Below are positions 35,842-46,023 of a stretch of DNA of 64,000 bases, piece after piece. The position numbers were made by a program, and so were the translations under genes. The stretch covers positions 1-64,000 of the forward strand of contig QMOV01000003.1 in NCBI GenBank assembly GCA_003650305.1. Direction: 5' to 3'. Under the pieces are notes generated by a model. The model did no database searches. It was not told the DNA's origin and saw only the letters and a list, made by a program, of their open reading frames with translations. Origin of the DNA: Bacteroidota bacterium. GTDB lineage: Bacteria; Bacteroidota; Bacteroidia; Flavobacteriales; Flavobacteriaceae. The stretch's first letter is position 1. Each line of letters starts with the position of its first letter.

Positions 35842-36494
35842 CTAATATAGAAATTATTGAAGCTACAAAAGCATTTGTGCAAAAAGAGCTAACTAATGCT
35901 GAAGGTGGACACGATTGGTTTCATATTTTAAGGGTGTTTAACAACGCCAAATTAATCTCTGAAAATGAAAGTGTTGATGGATTTATAGTTGCTTTAGGTG
36001 CATTATTACATGATATTGCTGATAGCAAATTTCATAAAGGCGACGAAAGTGTTGGACCAAAAGTTGCTCGAGAATTTTTATTTCAACAAAATGTTGATAG
36101 CACTGTTATTGAGCATATAATAAAAATAATTGAGAATATTTCTTTTAAATCTTCTTTAGATGAAAAGAAGAATTTCAATTCACCTGAATTAGAAGTCATT
36201 CAGGATGCTGACAGATTGGATGCCATTGGAGCTATTGGTATTGCACGATGTTTTAATTTTGGTGGTTTTAAAAATAGAAAGTTATTCGATCCATCTATAA
36301 AACCAAATCTCAAAATGACCAAAGAAGAGTACAAGGCTTCCGACTCACCAACTATAAATCATTTTTACGAAAAGCTACTGCTTTTAAAGGATAAAATGAA
36401 TACCAAAACAGGAAAGCGAATTGCAGCTAATAGACATCAATTTATGAAGTTATATTTAGAACAGTTTTATGCAGAATGGGATGGTGAAAAATAA
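35838..36494 (+). CDS. HD-domain metal-dependent phosphohydrolase
   Basis: A 218-residue HD hydrolase like E. coli YedJ. The first metal ligand is in HDWFHILRVFNNA, the HD pair in LLHDIADSKFHKGD, and a late Asp in IQDADRLDAIGAIGIAR. Such proteins hydrolyse phosphates of unknown identity. The ATGA overlap with plsC indicates coupled translation. Confidence 0.9.
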   Translation: MTNIEIIEATKAFVQKELTNAEGGHDWFHILRVFNNAKLISENESVDGFIVALGALLHDIADSKFHKGDESVGPKVAREFLFQQNVDSTVIEHIIKIIENISFKSSLDEKKNFNSPELEVIQDADRLDAIGAIGIARCFNFGGFKNRKLFDPSIKPNLKMTKEEYKASDSPTINHFYEKLLLLKDKMNTKTGKRIAANRHQFMKLYLEQFYAEWDGEK

Positions 36495-36936
36495 TATTTT
36501 ATATAAAACTATTGAAGGTTATCCTGACACTAAAATATATCAAGATATAGTAAACCTATACTCTGAAATTTTTGAAGATGCCGATTTAGAATTCTTAAAA
36601 AAACGCGTTGAAAAAAACGCTAAACTCTTTTCTGTCTTAGCTTATTATAACAACCAATTTATTGGGTTTAAAGTTGGCTATCCTTATGATAAGGATACCT
36701 TTTATGGTTGGATTAGTGGAGTTTTACCTAATTACAGAAAACAAGGTGTTGGAACACAGATAGCTATAATTCAGGAAAATTTCGCAAAAGATAATGGCTT
36801 TAAAAAATTAAGAACAAAGTCGATGAATACTTATAAAGCAATGATGATATTGAATTTAAAAAACGGATTTGATATTACTAAAGTTTATACAAATGCAAAA
36901 GGGCAAACTAAAATAGTGTTTGAAAAATTACTCTAA
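36481..36936 (+). CDS. GNAT-family N-acetyltransferase
   Basis: A 151-residue acetyltransferase. The acetyl-CoA pyrophosphate loop is visible in VLPNYRKQGVGTQIA (R/Q-x-x-G-x-G/A). The ORF track starts at an ATG 12 bases earlier; both starts overlap the HD-hydrolase 3' end, and the later ATG at 36481 (MVKNNILYKTIEGY) is slightly preferred. The substrate is unknown. The stop codon directly abuts the stop of the convergent 1004-residue gene. Confidence 0.85.
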   Translation: MVKNNILYKTIEGYPDTKIYQDIVNLYSEIFEDADLEFLKKRVEKNAKLFSVLAYYNNQFIGFKVGYPYDKDTFYGWISGVLPNYRKQGVGTQIAIIQENFAKDNGFKKLRTKSMNTYKAMMILNLKNGFDITKVYTNAKGQTKIVFEKLL

Positions 36937-39900
36937 TTACTTATAAAAAAATTTATCTAAAGTCACTTTTTGTTTTTGTTCGTAAAGCTTAATCACTTTT
37001 ACCTCTTTCGTTTCATTAGCTAAACCATAATTTTTATAAACAGTATATTTTAAATATGTAGGATTAAGAATGTCTTTGTTACTTAAACATTCAATATTAA
37101 TAATCCATTCGCCTGCATCAGCATCATCTATTATATATTCTTCGGTATGATAGCCATAGTTGATTTCATCTATCATGCGTTCCTTATTTTCAAAACGCGT
37201 ATGTGACCATTTGTAATATTTCTTTTGTGGATTTACAAACTGTATTTCAAATTCTGTGTTTGGATCATTCCATTCAAAAACGATTCGAAGATCATACTTA
37301 AAGTCAACAGATAAGAAGTCTGTAGGAAGGTCTCTAAACGTTACTTTGCTTCTATGAAAAGTAATTAAATGTTTTAGTTCATTACTAACCACCTGCAATA
37401 AACCATCAAAATCAAGACCTTCAATAGTGTTGCTTAACATTTTTTTATAGAGATTCATAGCTTTTTGATAACCTCCTGTTTTGCTGTAAATAAGTGCTAA
37501 ATCTCTATAAGACTGTTCATGATTTGGTCGTAATACAAGTAGCTGTTCATAGATATATTTTGCCTCTTCATATTTATTTAATTCTTCTAGTTTATATGCT
37601 AATGATTTTAAAGCTTTAGGGTTATCATTTGCAACAGAAGCGATATTAGTTAAAATTGTAAAAGCAAAATCTTCATTCCATTTCGTAAAATAATTTGAAA
37701 CATCTAAATAATATGAAATTGATAACAGACTATCTTGGTTTTGCTGTTTATAATAAATGTTTTGGGCTTCTTCGAATGTTATTGATTTTTCTAATTCTAA
37801 AATATATGGTGAATTGTTAATATTATAATTTAATAACTGAATATCATTTTCAGTATAATCATTCCCTTTAATTAATGCAGTATCTATAATGTTTTGATCT
37901 TGATTACCACTTGTATATTTCGTTAAAATTTTAATAACTCCACCTCTTCCTTGAGTTCCATATTTATTAGTAGCAGCTAACGACTTTAAAATAGTAATAC
38001 TCTCAATTTCTTGTGGATCTACAAATGGTGGGTTTTCAGTATAAATTGATCCATCAATATCTAATATAGCTAAAGCTGGATTGTTAATAGAACCTCCACC
38101 TCTAATAACGAATTTAGGATTGTTAGGATCCAAACCTGTTACTTGAACTCCAGCAAACTGTCCTCTAATAACATCTGCCAAAGTATGATGATTTTGTTTA
38201 ATATCTTTTGATGTAATAGTATTTAAAGAGTAGCCTATTCCATCCTTATCCCTTTTACCAAATCCTCCTTCAATATCTTCATCTTTTTTACTTTCTCCAG
38301 TAAGCACAACCTCATCAAGTAATTCTCCATCACTTTTTAGTAAAATATAAATATCTTCAGGGTTTGTAACCAAAACTTCTTTTTCAATCATACCAAGATA
38401 ATTAACAATCAAAATGTCATCTTCTTTAGCTTTAATACTAAAGTATCCTTCTGAATCTGATTGTGATTCAACAAAGGTGTTTTTTAATCTTATAGTAGCT
38501 CCTTGAATTGGCCCAGCAGCATGAAAAATTTTTCCTTGTAGTAAGTTTATTTGTTTTAATTCTTTATCATTAATATCGTTATATGTTTCTATATCATAAA
38601 CTTCATTTATAATAAAATCTAATGCAAGTTTTGAACTTACTTTATTTAAATTAATATAATGTCCATCTGCGTAGAACGCTGTTTTTTGAAGTAAGTAATG
38701 ATTAGCTTTCTCTAAAGAATTAATACAAAATGTTGGAACGTTGATACCTGGTTCTAGTGGTGAAAAATTAGATATCCCATTTGTGAAAAGCATAACCACA
38801 TCTGCATTGAAGGTATTTGATTTCAAAATGTTTTTATAATCGGTAGCACCATCATAAAAACTGTTTTTTAAATATTCTATTAATTCTTTTGACTTCCCAT
38901 TTAAAACATTAAACAATTTTGCTTGTTTATTAATATTGCTAAACTTAATTACTTCAATATCTACTTTTTTTAAAACTTTTAAATAACCAGATAGCAATTC
39001 AAACTCTTTTTCAGACACTCTGTTTTTCATTTGTTTTGAAACATCGTAGAAAAGTGTTATTTTTTTTGGTTTTTCTCTTTCAATTATAACTTCTCTGTCT
39101 TTTTCTACAGGGAAGGACGTTAAAACACTAAAATTCATCCCAACATTAGCAAACCGTTTCCATTTAGCTTGACTTATAAGTCTTAAAAATGATGTTCCTC
39201 TGTTATTTGAAGCTGAAACTGCAAAATTTACATTTTCTCCGTAAACTTCAACAAGTTCTATTCCAAAAACTACATCATCATTAACCATTATATTATATGG
39301 TCTTAAGTCTATAGCTTCCTCTCCTTCTTTTCTTGTTATTATATGAAAAATATTAGTTTTTAATATATTCTTTTTGGGATAGCTTTTTTTATAATCGTAA
39401 ACATTTACACGGATTTTAATACTGTCAGAAGTATTTTCAATTATATTAAATTTTATATCTAAAAGTTTAGTTTTTTTATTCTTAATTTTAATTTTAGTAG
39501 TAATTTCTCCTCCAAGTGCTTCTTTATCTTTCCAATAACCCATTACAGAAGAAGAAACGCTTGTATTCCCCAATCTAATTTGGCTTCGTTTTTCATTTGA
39601 AATTAAAACCTCATCAAGTAACTCAAGTGATGGTTCTAAATAAAATTTATTAGTGTTGGTAAGAAATTTAACCAGTTGTGAAGCTCTTACTTTAAGTGTT
39701 TTGTATCCTAAAGCGGAAAACTGCAAAAACTCTTTCCCTCCTACAATGTCTTCATGGTATGTTAATTTAAATTTTTCCGTCTCGTCGCTAACAGTTCCAA
39801 TACTTTTCTCAATAAATCCAATATTTACATAAGGAATAGGTTGATTTGTTACTTTGTCTAACACAAAAGCTTCTATAGTAACTTCGTATTGTGCAAAAAG

Positions 39901-39951
39901 TGAGGTTGAATAAAAAAGAGTCGCAATAAATAATACAAGTGTAGTTTTCAT
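36937..39951 (-). CDS. Chimeric periplasmic protein: CarboxypepD_reg, VWA, TonB plug, TPR, DUF2135-like
   Basis: A 1004-residue protein with signal peptide (cleavage after LFAQ, 21). Order of parts: a carboxypeptidase-regulatory-like beta domain (24-110, ending LLDEVLISNE); a beta-rich domain (130-285); a VWA-like domain with an altered MIDAS motif DVSKQ (297-450); a second regulatory-like domain (472-545, ending LLDEVVLTGE); a TonB-dependent receptor plug (575-680: HTLADVIRGQFAGVQV, RGGGSINN, GRGGVIKIL); TPR repeats (780-845); and a C-terminal DUF2135/YfaP-like domain (885-985). The plug is not followed by a beta-barrel, so it cannot be a normal SusC-type receptor. No lipobox or type IX tail is evident. 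Function unknown. Confidence 0.85.
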   Translation of the reverse strand: MKTTLVLFIATLFYSTSLFAQYEVTIEAFVLDKVTNQPIPYVNIGFIEKSIGTVSDETEKFKLTYHEDIVGGKEFLQFSALGYKTLKVRASQLVKFLTNTNKFYLEPSLELLDEVLISNEKRSQIRLGNTSVSSSVMGYWKDKEALGGEITTKIKIKNKKTKLLDIKFNIIENTSDSIKIRVNVYDYKKSYPKKNILKTNIFHIITRKEGEEAIDLRPYNIMVNDDVVFGIELVEVYGENVNFAVSASNNRGTSFLRLISQAKWKRFANVGMNFSVLTSFPVEKDREVIIEREKPKKITLFYDVSKQMKNRVSEKEFELLSGYLKVLKKVDIEVIKFSNINKQAKLFNVLNGKSKELIEYLKNSFYDGATDYKNILKSNTFNADVVMLFTNGISNFSPLEPGINVPTFCINSLEKANHYLLQKTAFYADGHYINLNKVSSKLALDFIINEVYDIETYNDINDKELKQINLLQGKIFHAAGPIQGATIRLKNTFVESQSDSEGYFSIKAKEDDILIVNYLGMIEKEVLVTNPEDIYILLKSDGELLDEVVLTGESKKDEDIEGGFGKRDKDGIGYSLNTITSKDIKQNHHTLADVIRGQFAGVQVTGLDPNNPKFVIRGGGSINNPALAILDIDGSIYTENPPFVDPQEIESITILKSLAATNKYGTQGRGGVIKILTKYTSGNQDQNIIDTALIKGNDYTENDIQLLNYNINNSPYILELEKSITFEEAQNIYYKQQNQDSLLSISYYLDVSNYFTKWNEDFAFTILTNIASVANDNPKALKSLAYKLEELNKYEEAKYIYEQLLVLRPNHEQSYRDLALIYSKTGGYQKAMNLYKKMLSNTIEGLDFDGLLQVVSNELKHLITFHRSKVTFRDLPTDFLSVDFKYDLRIVFEWNDPNTEFEIQFVNPQKKYYKWSHTRFENKERMIDEINYGYHTEEYIIDDADAGEWIINIECLSNKDILNPTYLKYTVYKNYGLANETKEVKVIKLYEQKQKVTLDKFFYK

Positions 39952-39974
39952 ATATACAAGAGAATCAAATTATA

Positions 39975-40757
39975 TTATTCCCCAGGAAAATTAGCTTTTC
40001 GTTTTTCTAAAAATGCTGATGTTCCTTCCTTAAAATCATTGGTTCCAAAACAGTTGCCAAATTCTTCAACCTCAACATCAAAACCGTTTACACCGTCTTT
40101 AAAATTTGCATTAATAGCTTTTATGGCCGATCCAATTGCCACTGAAGAATTACGCATAATCTTTCCAGCAATTTTTTCGCAAAGCGGAAGTAATTCTTCT
40201 TGAGTAGTTACATGATTTACCAAACCATAATTAAGCGCTTGGCTAGCGTCAATCATTCCTGCTGTCATTATCATTTCCATTGCTCGTCCTTTACCAACCA
40301 ATTGTGGCAAACGTTGCGTGCCACCATAACCTGGAATAACGCCAAGCGAAACTTCTGGCAAACCCATTTTTGTATTATCACTAGCGACTCTAAAATGTGC
40401 TGCCATGGCTAATTCCAATCCTCCTCCAAGAGCAAATCCATTAACAGCAGCTATAACTGGACTGGATAGGTTTTCTACAAAATTGAACAGTAATTCCTGC
40501 CCTTCGGCAGCTAATTCTTGACCTTCATTTACATCAAAATCGGCAAATTCGCTTATATCTGCTCCTGCTACAAAGGCTTTTTCGCCGCTTCCTGTTACGA
40601 TAATAACTTTTGTATTCTTATCTTCATTAGCAGATTTAAATGCCTTATGCAATTCTTCAATAGTTTCAATATTTAGGGCATTTAATTTCTTTGGTCTATT
40701 AATTGTTATGGTTGTTATTCCATTATGGGTTTGGGATAAAATATTATCGTAATTCAT
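39975..40757 (-). CDS. Enoyl-CoA hydratase/isomerase (crotonase family)
   Basis: A 260-residue crotonase-fold enzyme. The CoA-binding and oxyanion parts are GEKAFVAGADISEF and NGFALGGGLELAMA, with the catalytic Glu pair region in LPEVSLGVIPGYGGTQRLPQ. Conserved glutamates in ELAMAAHFR and GLPEV support hydratase rather than pure isomerase activity. It acts on 2-enoyl-CoA in beta-oxidation or butanoate metabolism. The gene lies between a histidine kinase and the 1004-residue gene on the same strand, with gaps of 39 and 23 bases. Confidence 0.93.
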   Translation of the reverse strand: MNYDNILSQTHNGITTITINRPKKLNALNIETIEELHKAFKSANEDKNTKVIIVTGSGEKAFVAGADISEFADFDVNEGQELAAEGQELLFNFVENLSSPVIAAVNGFALGGGLELAMAAHFRVASDNTKMGLPEVSLGVIPGYGGTQRLPQLVGKGRAMEMIMTAGMIDASQALNYGLVNHVTTQEELLPLCEKIAGKIMRNSSVAIGSAIKAINANFKDGVNGFDVEVEEFGNCFGTNDFKEGTSAFLEKRKANFPGE

Positions 40758-40796
40758 AATTGTTTAAATGAGATTCCTGAATTCTCAGGAATTGGA

Positions 40797-42248
40797 TTAA
40801 TCTCTAGGAAAAGTTACAATAAATGTTGTGCCTTTTCCTTCTTGAGATGTAAAAGTAATACTTCCGTTATAAGTTTCAATAATTTTTTTAATCATTGGTA
40901 AGCCTAATCCCATTCCGCTAGTTTTAGTTGTAAATTTTGGCTCAAATACTTTAGGACTATTTTCTTCAGAAATACCATTTCCGTTATCTGCTACAGTAAT
41001 AATTACATCGTCATCTTTAGAATAAACAGTTACTATAATTTTAGGCTCTTGAGTATTCGGAATAGATTGAATTGCATTTTTTACCAAATTAGTCACCACA
41101 CGAATAAGTTGTGTTCTATCAAATTTGGCAATAATCTCTTTTTCTTTTGAAGTGAAACTAATATAATCTTCTGTAAAAATATCAAGTGCCAAATTAACAA
41201 CCTCAACGATGTTAAGCATTTCATTTTTTTGCGCTGGCATTTTAGCAAAGTTTGAAAATGCTGAAGCTATAGAGCTCATCGTATCTATTTGCTGAATTAG
41301 TGTTTTACTATACTCTTCAACTTTTTGATACACTTCAGGATCATTAGAATCGAACTTGCGCTGAAAGCTTTGTACGCTCAATCGCATTGGGGTTAACGGA
41401 TTTTTTATTTCGTGTGCTACTTGTTTTGCCATTTCTCTCCAGGCTTGTTCTCTTTCGCTTTGTGCTAATTGTACAGCACTTGCTTCTAACTCATCTATCA
41501 TATTATTATAAGACTCTACTAATACCGAAACTTCCTGGCTGGCTCCTTTAAGTTCAATTTTTTTATTGTGCTTTTCGAGTCGCGTTTCTTTCATTTTATC
41601 ACTAATAGTTTTAAGTGATTTTGTAATAAATCTTGAAACAAAATAGGCAAAAGCAATGGCGACTAGCAACATTACAAAATAGGCATAACCCAAGCGAACT
41701 AAAAACTCTTTAAGTTCGGCATCACTAAACGAATCGTCATCAAAATAAGGTACGTTAAGTATTCCTAATGGCTTGGCTTTTACATCTGTAAATATTGTAA
41801 ATGAAGATCGATAATCTCCTCCTAATCGTTCGTTTTTTTCAACATAATGCTTACTGGAGCTTTGGTTTAGCTGGTTCAATGTTTCGGTTGAAATACATCT
41901 TGTTATTGAGTCGCTTTCAAAACTAGGCTTTGAGCTCTTTATTAAAGACCCTTCTAAATCGTAAATGTTAAATTCAACATTTAATTTATCGGCAATTTCA
42001 TAAATTTTATCTTTGAATATTAGTTTAAGATGTTCTGTTTCTCTAGGCCAAGAGGTTTCCCTTAACACATAATTCATACTTGTAATTAACTGAGCCTCCT
42101 TACGTTCTAATCGTTGTTTGTGATAATCTTTAGATTGCTCGTTATATTGATAAATGGTAACTGCTGCAATTAAAACAGAAGCAACAACTACCAATAATAT
42201 CATGTAAATAAAAATACGAGATCGTAAAGAAAGTCTGTTTGAAGCCAT
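40797..42248 (-). CDS. NtrY-like sensor histidine kinase
   Basis: A 483-residue transmembrane kinase. Helices at about 12-32 and 188-208 flank a periplasmic sensor region. A HAMP linker follows, then the HisKA domain with His in MAKQVAHEIKNPLTPMRL and a HATPase domain with N box TNLVKNAIQSIP, G1 DNGNGIS and G2 GMGLGLPMIKK. The EIKNPLTP motif is typical of NtrY-type kinases. There is no adjacent response regulator, so the partner lies elsewhere. The gene follows hemJ after 43 bases on the same strand. Confidence 0.92.
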   Translation of the reverse strand: MASNRLSLRSRIFIYMILLVVVASVLIAAVTIYQYNEQSKDYHKQRLERKEAQLITSMNYVLRETSWPRETEHLKLIFKDKIYEIADKLNVEFNIYDLEGSLIKSSKPSFESDSITRCISTETLNQLNQSSSKHYVEKNERLGGDYRSSFTIFTDVKAKPLGILNVPYFDDDSFSDAELKEFLVRLGYAYFVMLLVAIAFAYFVSRFITKSLKTISDKMKETRLEKHNKKIELKGASQEVSVLVESYNNMIDELEASAVQLAQSEREQAWREMAKQVAHEIKNPLTPMRLSVQSFQRKFDSNDPEVYQKVEEYSKTLIQQIDTMSSIASAFSNFAKMPAQKNEMLNIVEVVNLALDIFTEDYISFTSKEKEIIAKFDRTQLIRVVTNLVKNAIQSIPNTQEPKIIVTVYSKDDDVIITVADNGNGISEENSPKVFEPKFTTKTSGMGLGLPMIKKIIETYNGSITFTSQEGKGTTFIVTFPRD

Positions 42249-42291
42249 TATTAAAATTTACTCAATCAATATAACAATAATCAAGCCGTGT

Positions 42292-42840
42292 CTAGGCTTT
42301 AGGGTTTTTATCTCTTATTCTTTTATAGAGTTTTATCCCCAATATTAACAATAAAACTAAAACAAATAATCCTACAACACCAAAAATCCAATCAATGCCG
42401 TTTTTCAAGATTGCCAAAAACACTACTGAAAATAAAATAATCGTTGATCCTTCATTAAAAATACGCATAAAGCTAGACGTGTATTTTACATCATCTTTTT
42501 GCAACTGATTAAAAATTTGATGAGTCTTTAGATGATACAAAATAAGTAATACTACAAATGCTAGTTTTATTAGCATCCAATCTTCATTTAATAAGTTAGG
42601 CATTAAAATTAATAACCAAACTGCAAAGATTGTGGTAAGTATTGCAGATGGCCAAGTAATAATAAACCATAATCGTTTGGTCATTAGTTTTAACTGTTCA
42701 GACAAAATCTCTTTATCTGGTGAGGGTTTATTGCTTGCTTCAATTTGGTACACAAATAGGCGAGGAATGTAGAACAGACCTGCAAACCACGTGATTACAA
42801 AAATAAGATGAAGGGCTTTTATGTATTGATAATACTCCAT
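42292..42840 (-). CDS. hemJ: HemJ-type protoporphyrinogen IX oxidase (CopD superfamily)
   Basis: A 182-residue membrane protein with about four or five helices. The conserved His11 and the WFAGLFYIPRLFVYQ segment at 18-32 are HemJ signatures, and Lys/His residues in the next helices (LKLMTKRLWFIITWPSAILT) also fit. HemJ oxidises protoporphyrinogen IX to protoporphyrin IX, using haem b and the respiratory chain. The start shares a base with the stop of the upstream sortilin-like gene (TAATG). It is on the same strand as hemH, which takes its product. Confidence 0.9.
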   Translation of the reverse strand: MEYYQYIKALHLIFVITWFAGLFYIPRLFVYQIEASNKPSPDKEILSEQLKLMTKRLWFIITWPSAILTTIFAVWLLILMPNLLNEDWMLIKLAFVVLLILYHLKTHQIFNQLQKDDVKYTSSFMRIFNEGSTIILFSVVFLAILKNGIDWIFGVVGLFVLVLLLILGIKLYKRIRDKNPKA

Positions 42841-45800
42841 TAATCTTCAATAAATAAATAGTTCAAATTTTTTGCGTTAAATGCTGCGTTAAATGATTTA
42901 ATCTCGTTATCAATTAAGTTATTGAAAGTTGAAAGTTGTTCGTTAATTTTTTTGGACAACTCATCTTTTACTGCTATATCTTGCTCTGTTGGAGGAAAAT
43001 CTCCCATGCTTACCAATGAGTTTAAATGTCCTAACTTATTTGTTAATTGTATTGGAAAATTTAAAGGATCTTGTCCACTTCTATTTTTGGTTTGATACAA
43101 TGCTTTTTCAATTTCTGAAAACTGATCTTTCAATGCTTTTGCTTTTTCCACAAGTTCTTTTACATTTTCATTAGCTGCATATTGCGACTCAAAAGCACTT
43201 AATTGTTTGTTTATCTTTCTAATCTTTTTAATAGACTTATGAGCGTTGTCCATCGTTTTGTTAACATCCTTTATAAAATCGAATTGAGTTTGCATTTCTG
43301 ATAAAGAACTTTCAGATCTTGGATCAGCTACTACAGTAAAAGGCTGTTGAATGCTTTCGTCATTTACATTAAGACTTACCTTATAATTACCAGGAATAGC
43401 ACGAGGACCAGATAAACTTGCCCACCATAAAATCATGCCTTCAAGACGTTCTGCTCCATCGTAAGTCATATTCCAAACAAACTGATTTGTTCCTTTTTTT
43501 ACTTTCAGTTTGTCTTTCTTTTTATGTTTTGTACTAAAGGTTTTAATGGTGTCTCCTTTAGTATCAAAATAGGTGAGCGATACCTCATCTTTTTCGTCAG
43601 AATCTTTCAAATAAAAATACGTTATTACTCCATTAGCATGGTTAGTACCTTCTGTTTTACTCCCTTTTCTGCTTCCACCACGCATTCTATAAGTGTCTTT
43701 TGGCCGAAATAAAATATTATTGCCTTTATTAATTGCATATAATTGATGTAAAACGGTTAAATCATCTATTATCCATACACTTCGTCCTTGTGTAGCTACA
43801 ATTAGGTTATCATCTTTTATAATTAAATCGGTAATTGGAACGATAGGTAAATTTAATTGAAACGGTTTCCAATTTTTCCCATCATTGAACGAAATATACA
43901 TTCCTGTTTCTGTTCCAGCATATAATAATCCTTTTTGTTTTGGATCTTCACGAAGTACTCTTGTAAAATGCTCTGAAGCAATTCCGTTAGTGATTTTTGT
44001 CCAAGTTTTTCCATAATCTTTAGTTTTGTAAAGATATGGTGCAAAATCGCCTGTTTTGTATTTCGTTCCTGCAATATAGCATGTCCCTGCATCAAAAGCG
44101 CTTGGCTCAACACTATTAATCATCATCCATTCTGGCATTCCTTTTGGTGTCACATTTTCCCAGTTGATACCTCCATCTCTAGTAACATGAATTAAGCCAT
44201 CATCACTACCAACCCAAAGCAATCCTTCTTGTAATGCTGATTCTTGTGCAGCAAAAATGGTACAATAATATTCTACAGAAGTATTATCTTGGGTAATTGG
44301 TCCACCAGATGATTTTAATTTTTCAGGATCGTTTCGTGTTAAATCAGGACTAATAATTTTCCATGATTGTCCTTCATTTTCTGTAACATGAACCTGATTG
44401 GAAAATGTATATAATTTGTTTGGATTATGTTTTGAAAAAATAATTGGAAAATTCCATTGAAAACGATATTTCATACCTTCTGCTCCATGACCCATTGGAT
44501 TGTCTGGCCAAACATTAATGGCTCTTACTGTTCCTGTTTTATGATTTACTCTGGTTAAAAAGCCATCATAACTTCCTCCATAAATAATGTCATTATTTTC
44601 AGGATCTACTGCAATATGAGCAGATTCTCCTCCTGCTGTACTCTCCCAATCATCTTCACTAATCGACCTACCACTTGTTCTGTGAGGTATTCTTATTGCT
44701 GAATTATCTTGCTGAGCAACATAAATTCTATACGGAAAATGATTATCGGTTGTTACACGATAAAACTGTGATGTTGGTTGGTTATGGTATGTGCTCCATG
44801 TTTTGCCTCCATCGTATGTTACTTGAGCTCCTCCATCATCTCCTATAACCATGCGATCAGGATTTTCGGGAGCAATCCAAAGATCATGATGATCGCCATG
44901 TGGTGCATTATATGTGCTAAATGTTTTTCCGCCATCTGTACTTTTATGATAACGAACATTTAAGACATAAACCACATCTACATCTTTTGTATCTGCATAA
45001 ACTCTTGTGTAGTACCATGCACGTTGACGTAGTTTTCGCTCACTATTTACTTGTGTCCAAGTTTCTCCTCCATCATTACTTTGGTATAATCCTCCTTTCT
45101 CTTTATTCTCTACTATTGCCCAAACACGTTGATTATTAACTGATGAAACCGTTACACCAATAATACCTAATGTGTCTTTTGGAAAGCCTTTGTTTACAGA
45201 TATTTCTTTCCAAGTTTCTCCACTATCTGTACTTTTCCAAAGTGCCGAACCTTCTCCTCCAGAGCTTAAACTGTAAGGTGTACGTTGTATTCTCCAAGTT
45301 GAAGCATATAAAATTCTTGGATTGGTTGGATCGATAATTAAATCTACTGCTCCTGCATAATTATTAGCAAAAAGGATTTTGTTCCATGTTTTTCCGCCAT
45401 CTGTGCTTTTATAAACACCTCTATCTTGAGTTGGCTTGTAAATGTTTCCTAAAACTCCTGCATAAACAATATTATGATCTGTAGGATGTACAGCAATTCT
45501 CGGAACATGTCTCGAATTTTTCAGTCCCGATTCTATCCATGTTTTTCCAGCGTCTACACTTTTCCATAAACCATATCCAGAAGATACATTACCTCGAACC
45601 GTTTTTTCTCCACCTCCAACATAGATTACATTTGGATCGCTTTTAGAAACTGAAATAGCTCCAATACTACCTCCAAAATAACCATCAGAAATATTTTCCC
45701 AAGTTCTTCCTCCTGTTGTGGTTTTCCAAACACCTCCACCTGTAGCTCCAAAATAAAATAGATTTGGCTGATTAGGAACTCCTGTTACAGCGGCACTTCG

Positions 45801-45932
45801 TCCTCCTCTAAAAGGCCCAATAAGTCTATACTCTAAAGCATCGTAAAATTCTTCGTTAAAAGTTTGTGCATTGATTTGGTCGTTACTAAATAGCAATAAG
45901 AATGTTGCTACTATTACAGTTGAAAATCGCAT
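42840..45932 (-). CDS. Sortilin/VPS10-like BNR-repeat secreted protein
   Basis: A 1030-residue protein with signal peptide (cleavage after INAQ, residue 23). Residues 30-730 form a pair of beta-propellers built from many Asp-box repeats (GGVWKTTTGGRTWENI, GLWKSVDAGKTW, GVYKSTDGGKTW, ALWKSTDSGETW). Residues 780-900 form a beta-sandwich, and the remainder to 1030 is a helical tail. The DPRSESSLSEMQTQFDFI stretch in the tail is common in this family, which databases name glycosyl hydrolase or exo-sialidase. I see no proof of such activity. It overlaps the hemJ start by one base, so translation is coupled despite unrelated products. Confidence 0.93.
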   Translation of the reverse strand: MRFSTVIVATFLLLFSNDQINAQTFNEEFYDALEYRLIGPFRGGRSAAVTGVPNQPNLFYFGATGGGVWKTTTGGRTWENISDGYFGGSIGAISVSKSDPNVIYVGGGEKTVRGNVSSGYGLWKSVDAGKTWIESGLKNSRHVPRIAVHPTDHNIVYAGVLGNIYKPTQDRGVYKSTDGGKTWNKILFANNYAGAVDLIIDPTNPRILYASTWRIQRTPYSLSSGGEGSALWKSTDSGETWKEISVNKGFPKDTLGIIGVTVSSVNNQRVWAIVENKEKGGLYQSNDGGETWTQVNSERKLRQRAWYYTRVYADTKDVDVVYVLNVRYHKSTDGGKTFSTYNAPHGDHHDLWIAPENPDRMVIGDDGGAQVTYDGGKTWSTYHNQPTSQFYRVTTDNHFPYRIYVAQQDNSAIRIPHRTSGRSISEDDWESTAGGESAHIAVDPENNDIIYGGSYDGFLTRVNHKTGTVRAINVWPDNPMGHGAEGMKYRFQWNFPIIFSKHNPNKLYTFSNQVHVTENEGQSWKIISPDLTRNDPEKLKSSGGPITQDNTSVEYYCTIFAAQESALQEGLLWVGSDDGLIHVTRDGGINWENVTPKGMPEWMMINSVEPSAFDAGTCYIAGTKYKTGDFAPYLYKTKDYGKTWTKITNGIASEHFTRVLREDPKQKGLLYAGTETGMYISFNDGKNWKPFQLNLPIVPITDLIIKDDNLIVATQGRSVWIIDDLTVLHQLYAINKGNNILFRPKDTYRMRGGSRKGSKTEGTNHANGVITYFYLKDSDEKDEVSLTYFDTKGDTIKTFSTKHKKKDKLKVKKGTNQFVWNMTYDGAERLEGMILWWASLSGPRAIPGNYKVSLNVNDESIQQPFTVVADPRSESSLSEMQTQFDFIKDVNKTMDNAHKSIKKIRKINKQLSAFESQYAANENVKELVEKAKALKDQFSEIEKALYQTKNRSGQDPLNFPIQLTNKLGHLNSLVSMGDFPPTEQDIAVKDELSKKINEQLSTFNNLIDNEIKSFNAAFNAKNLNYLFIED

Positions 45933-46023
45933 GTTTATTTTTGGTTTAGTTATGAATAAATAAATGTAAGGATTAAATATTGTTATGCCTTAATTCGATT
46001 CAATTTTAACTTAACTTCAAAAA

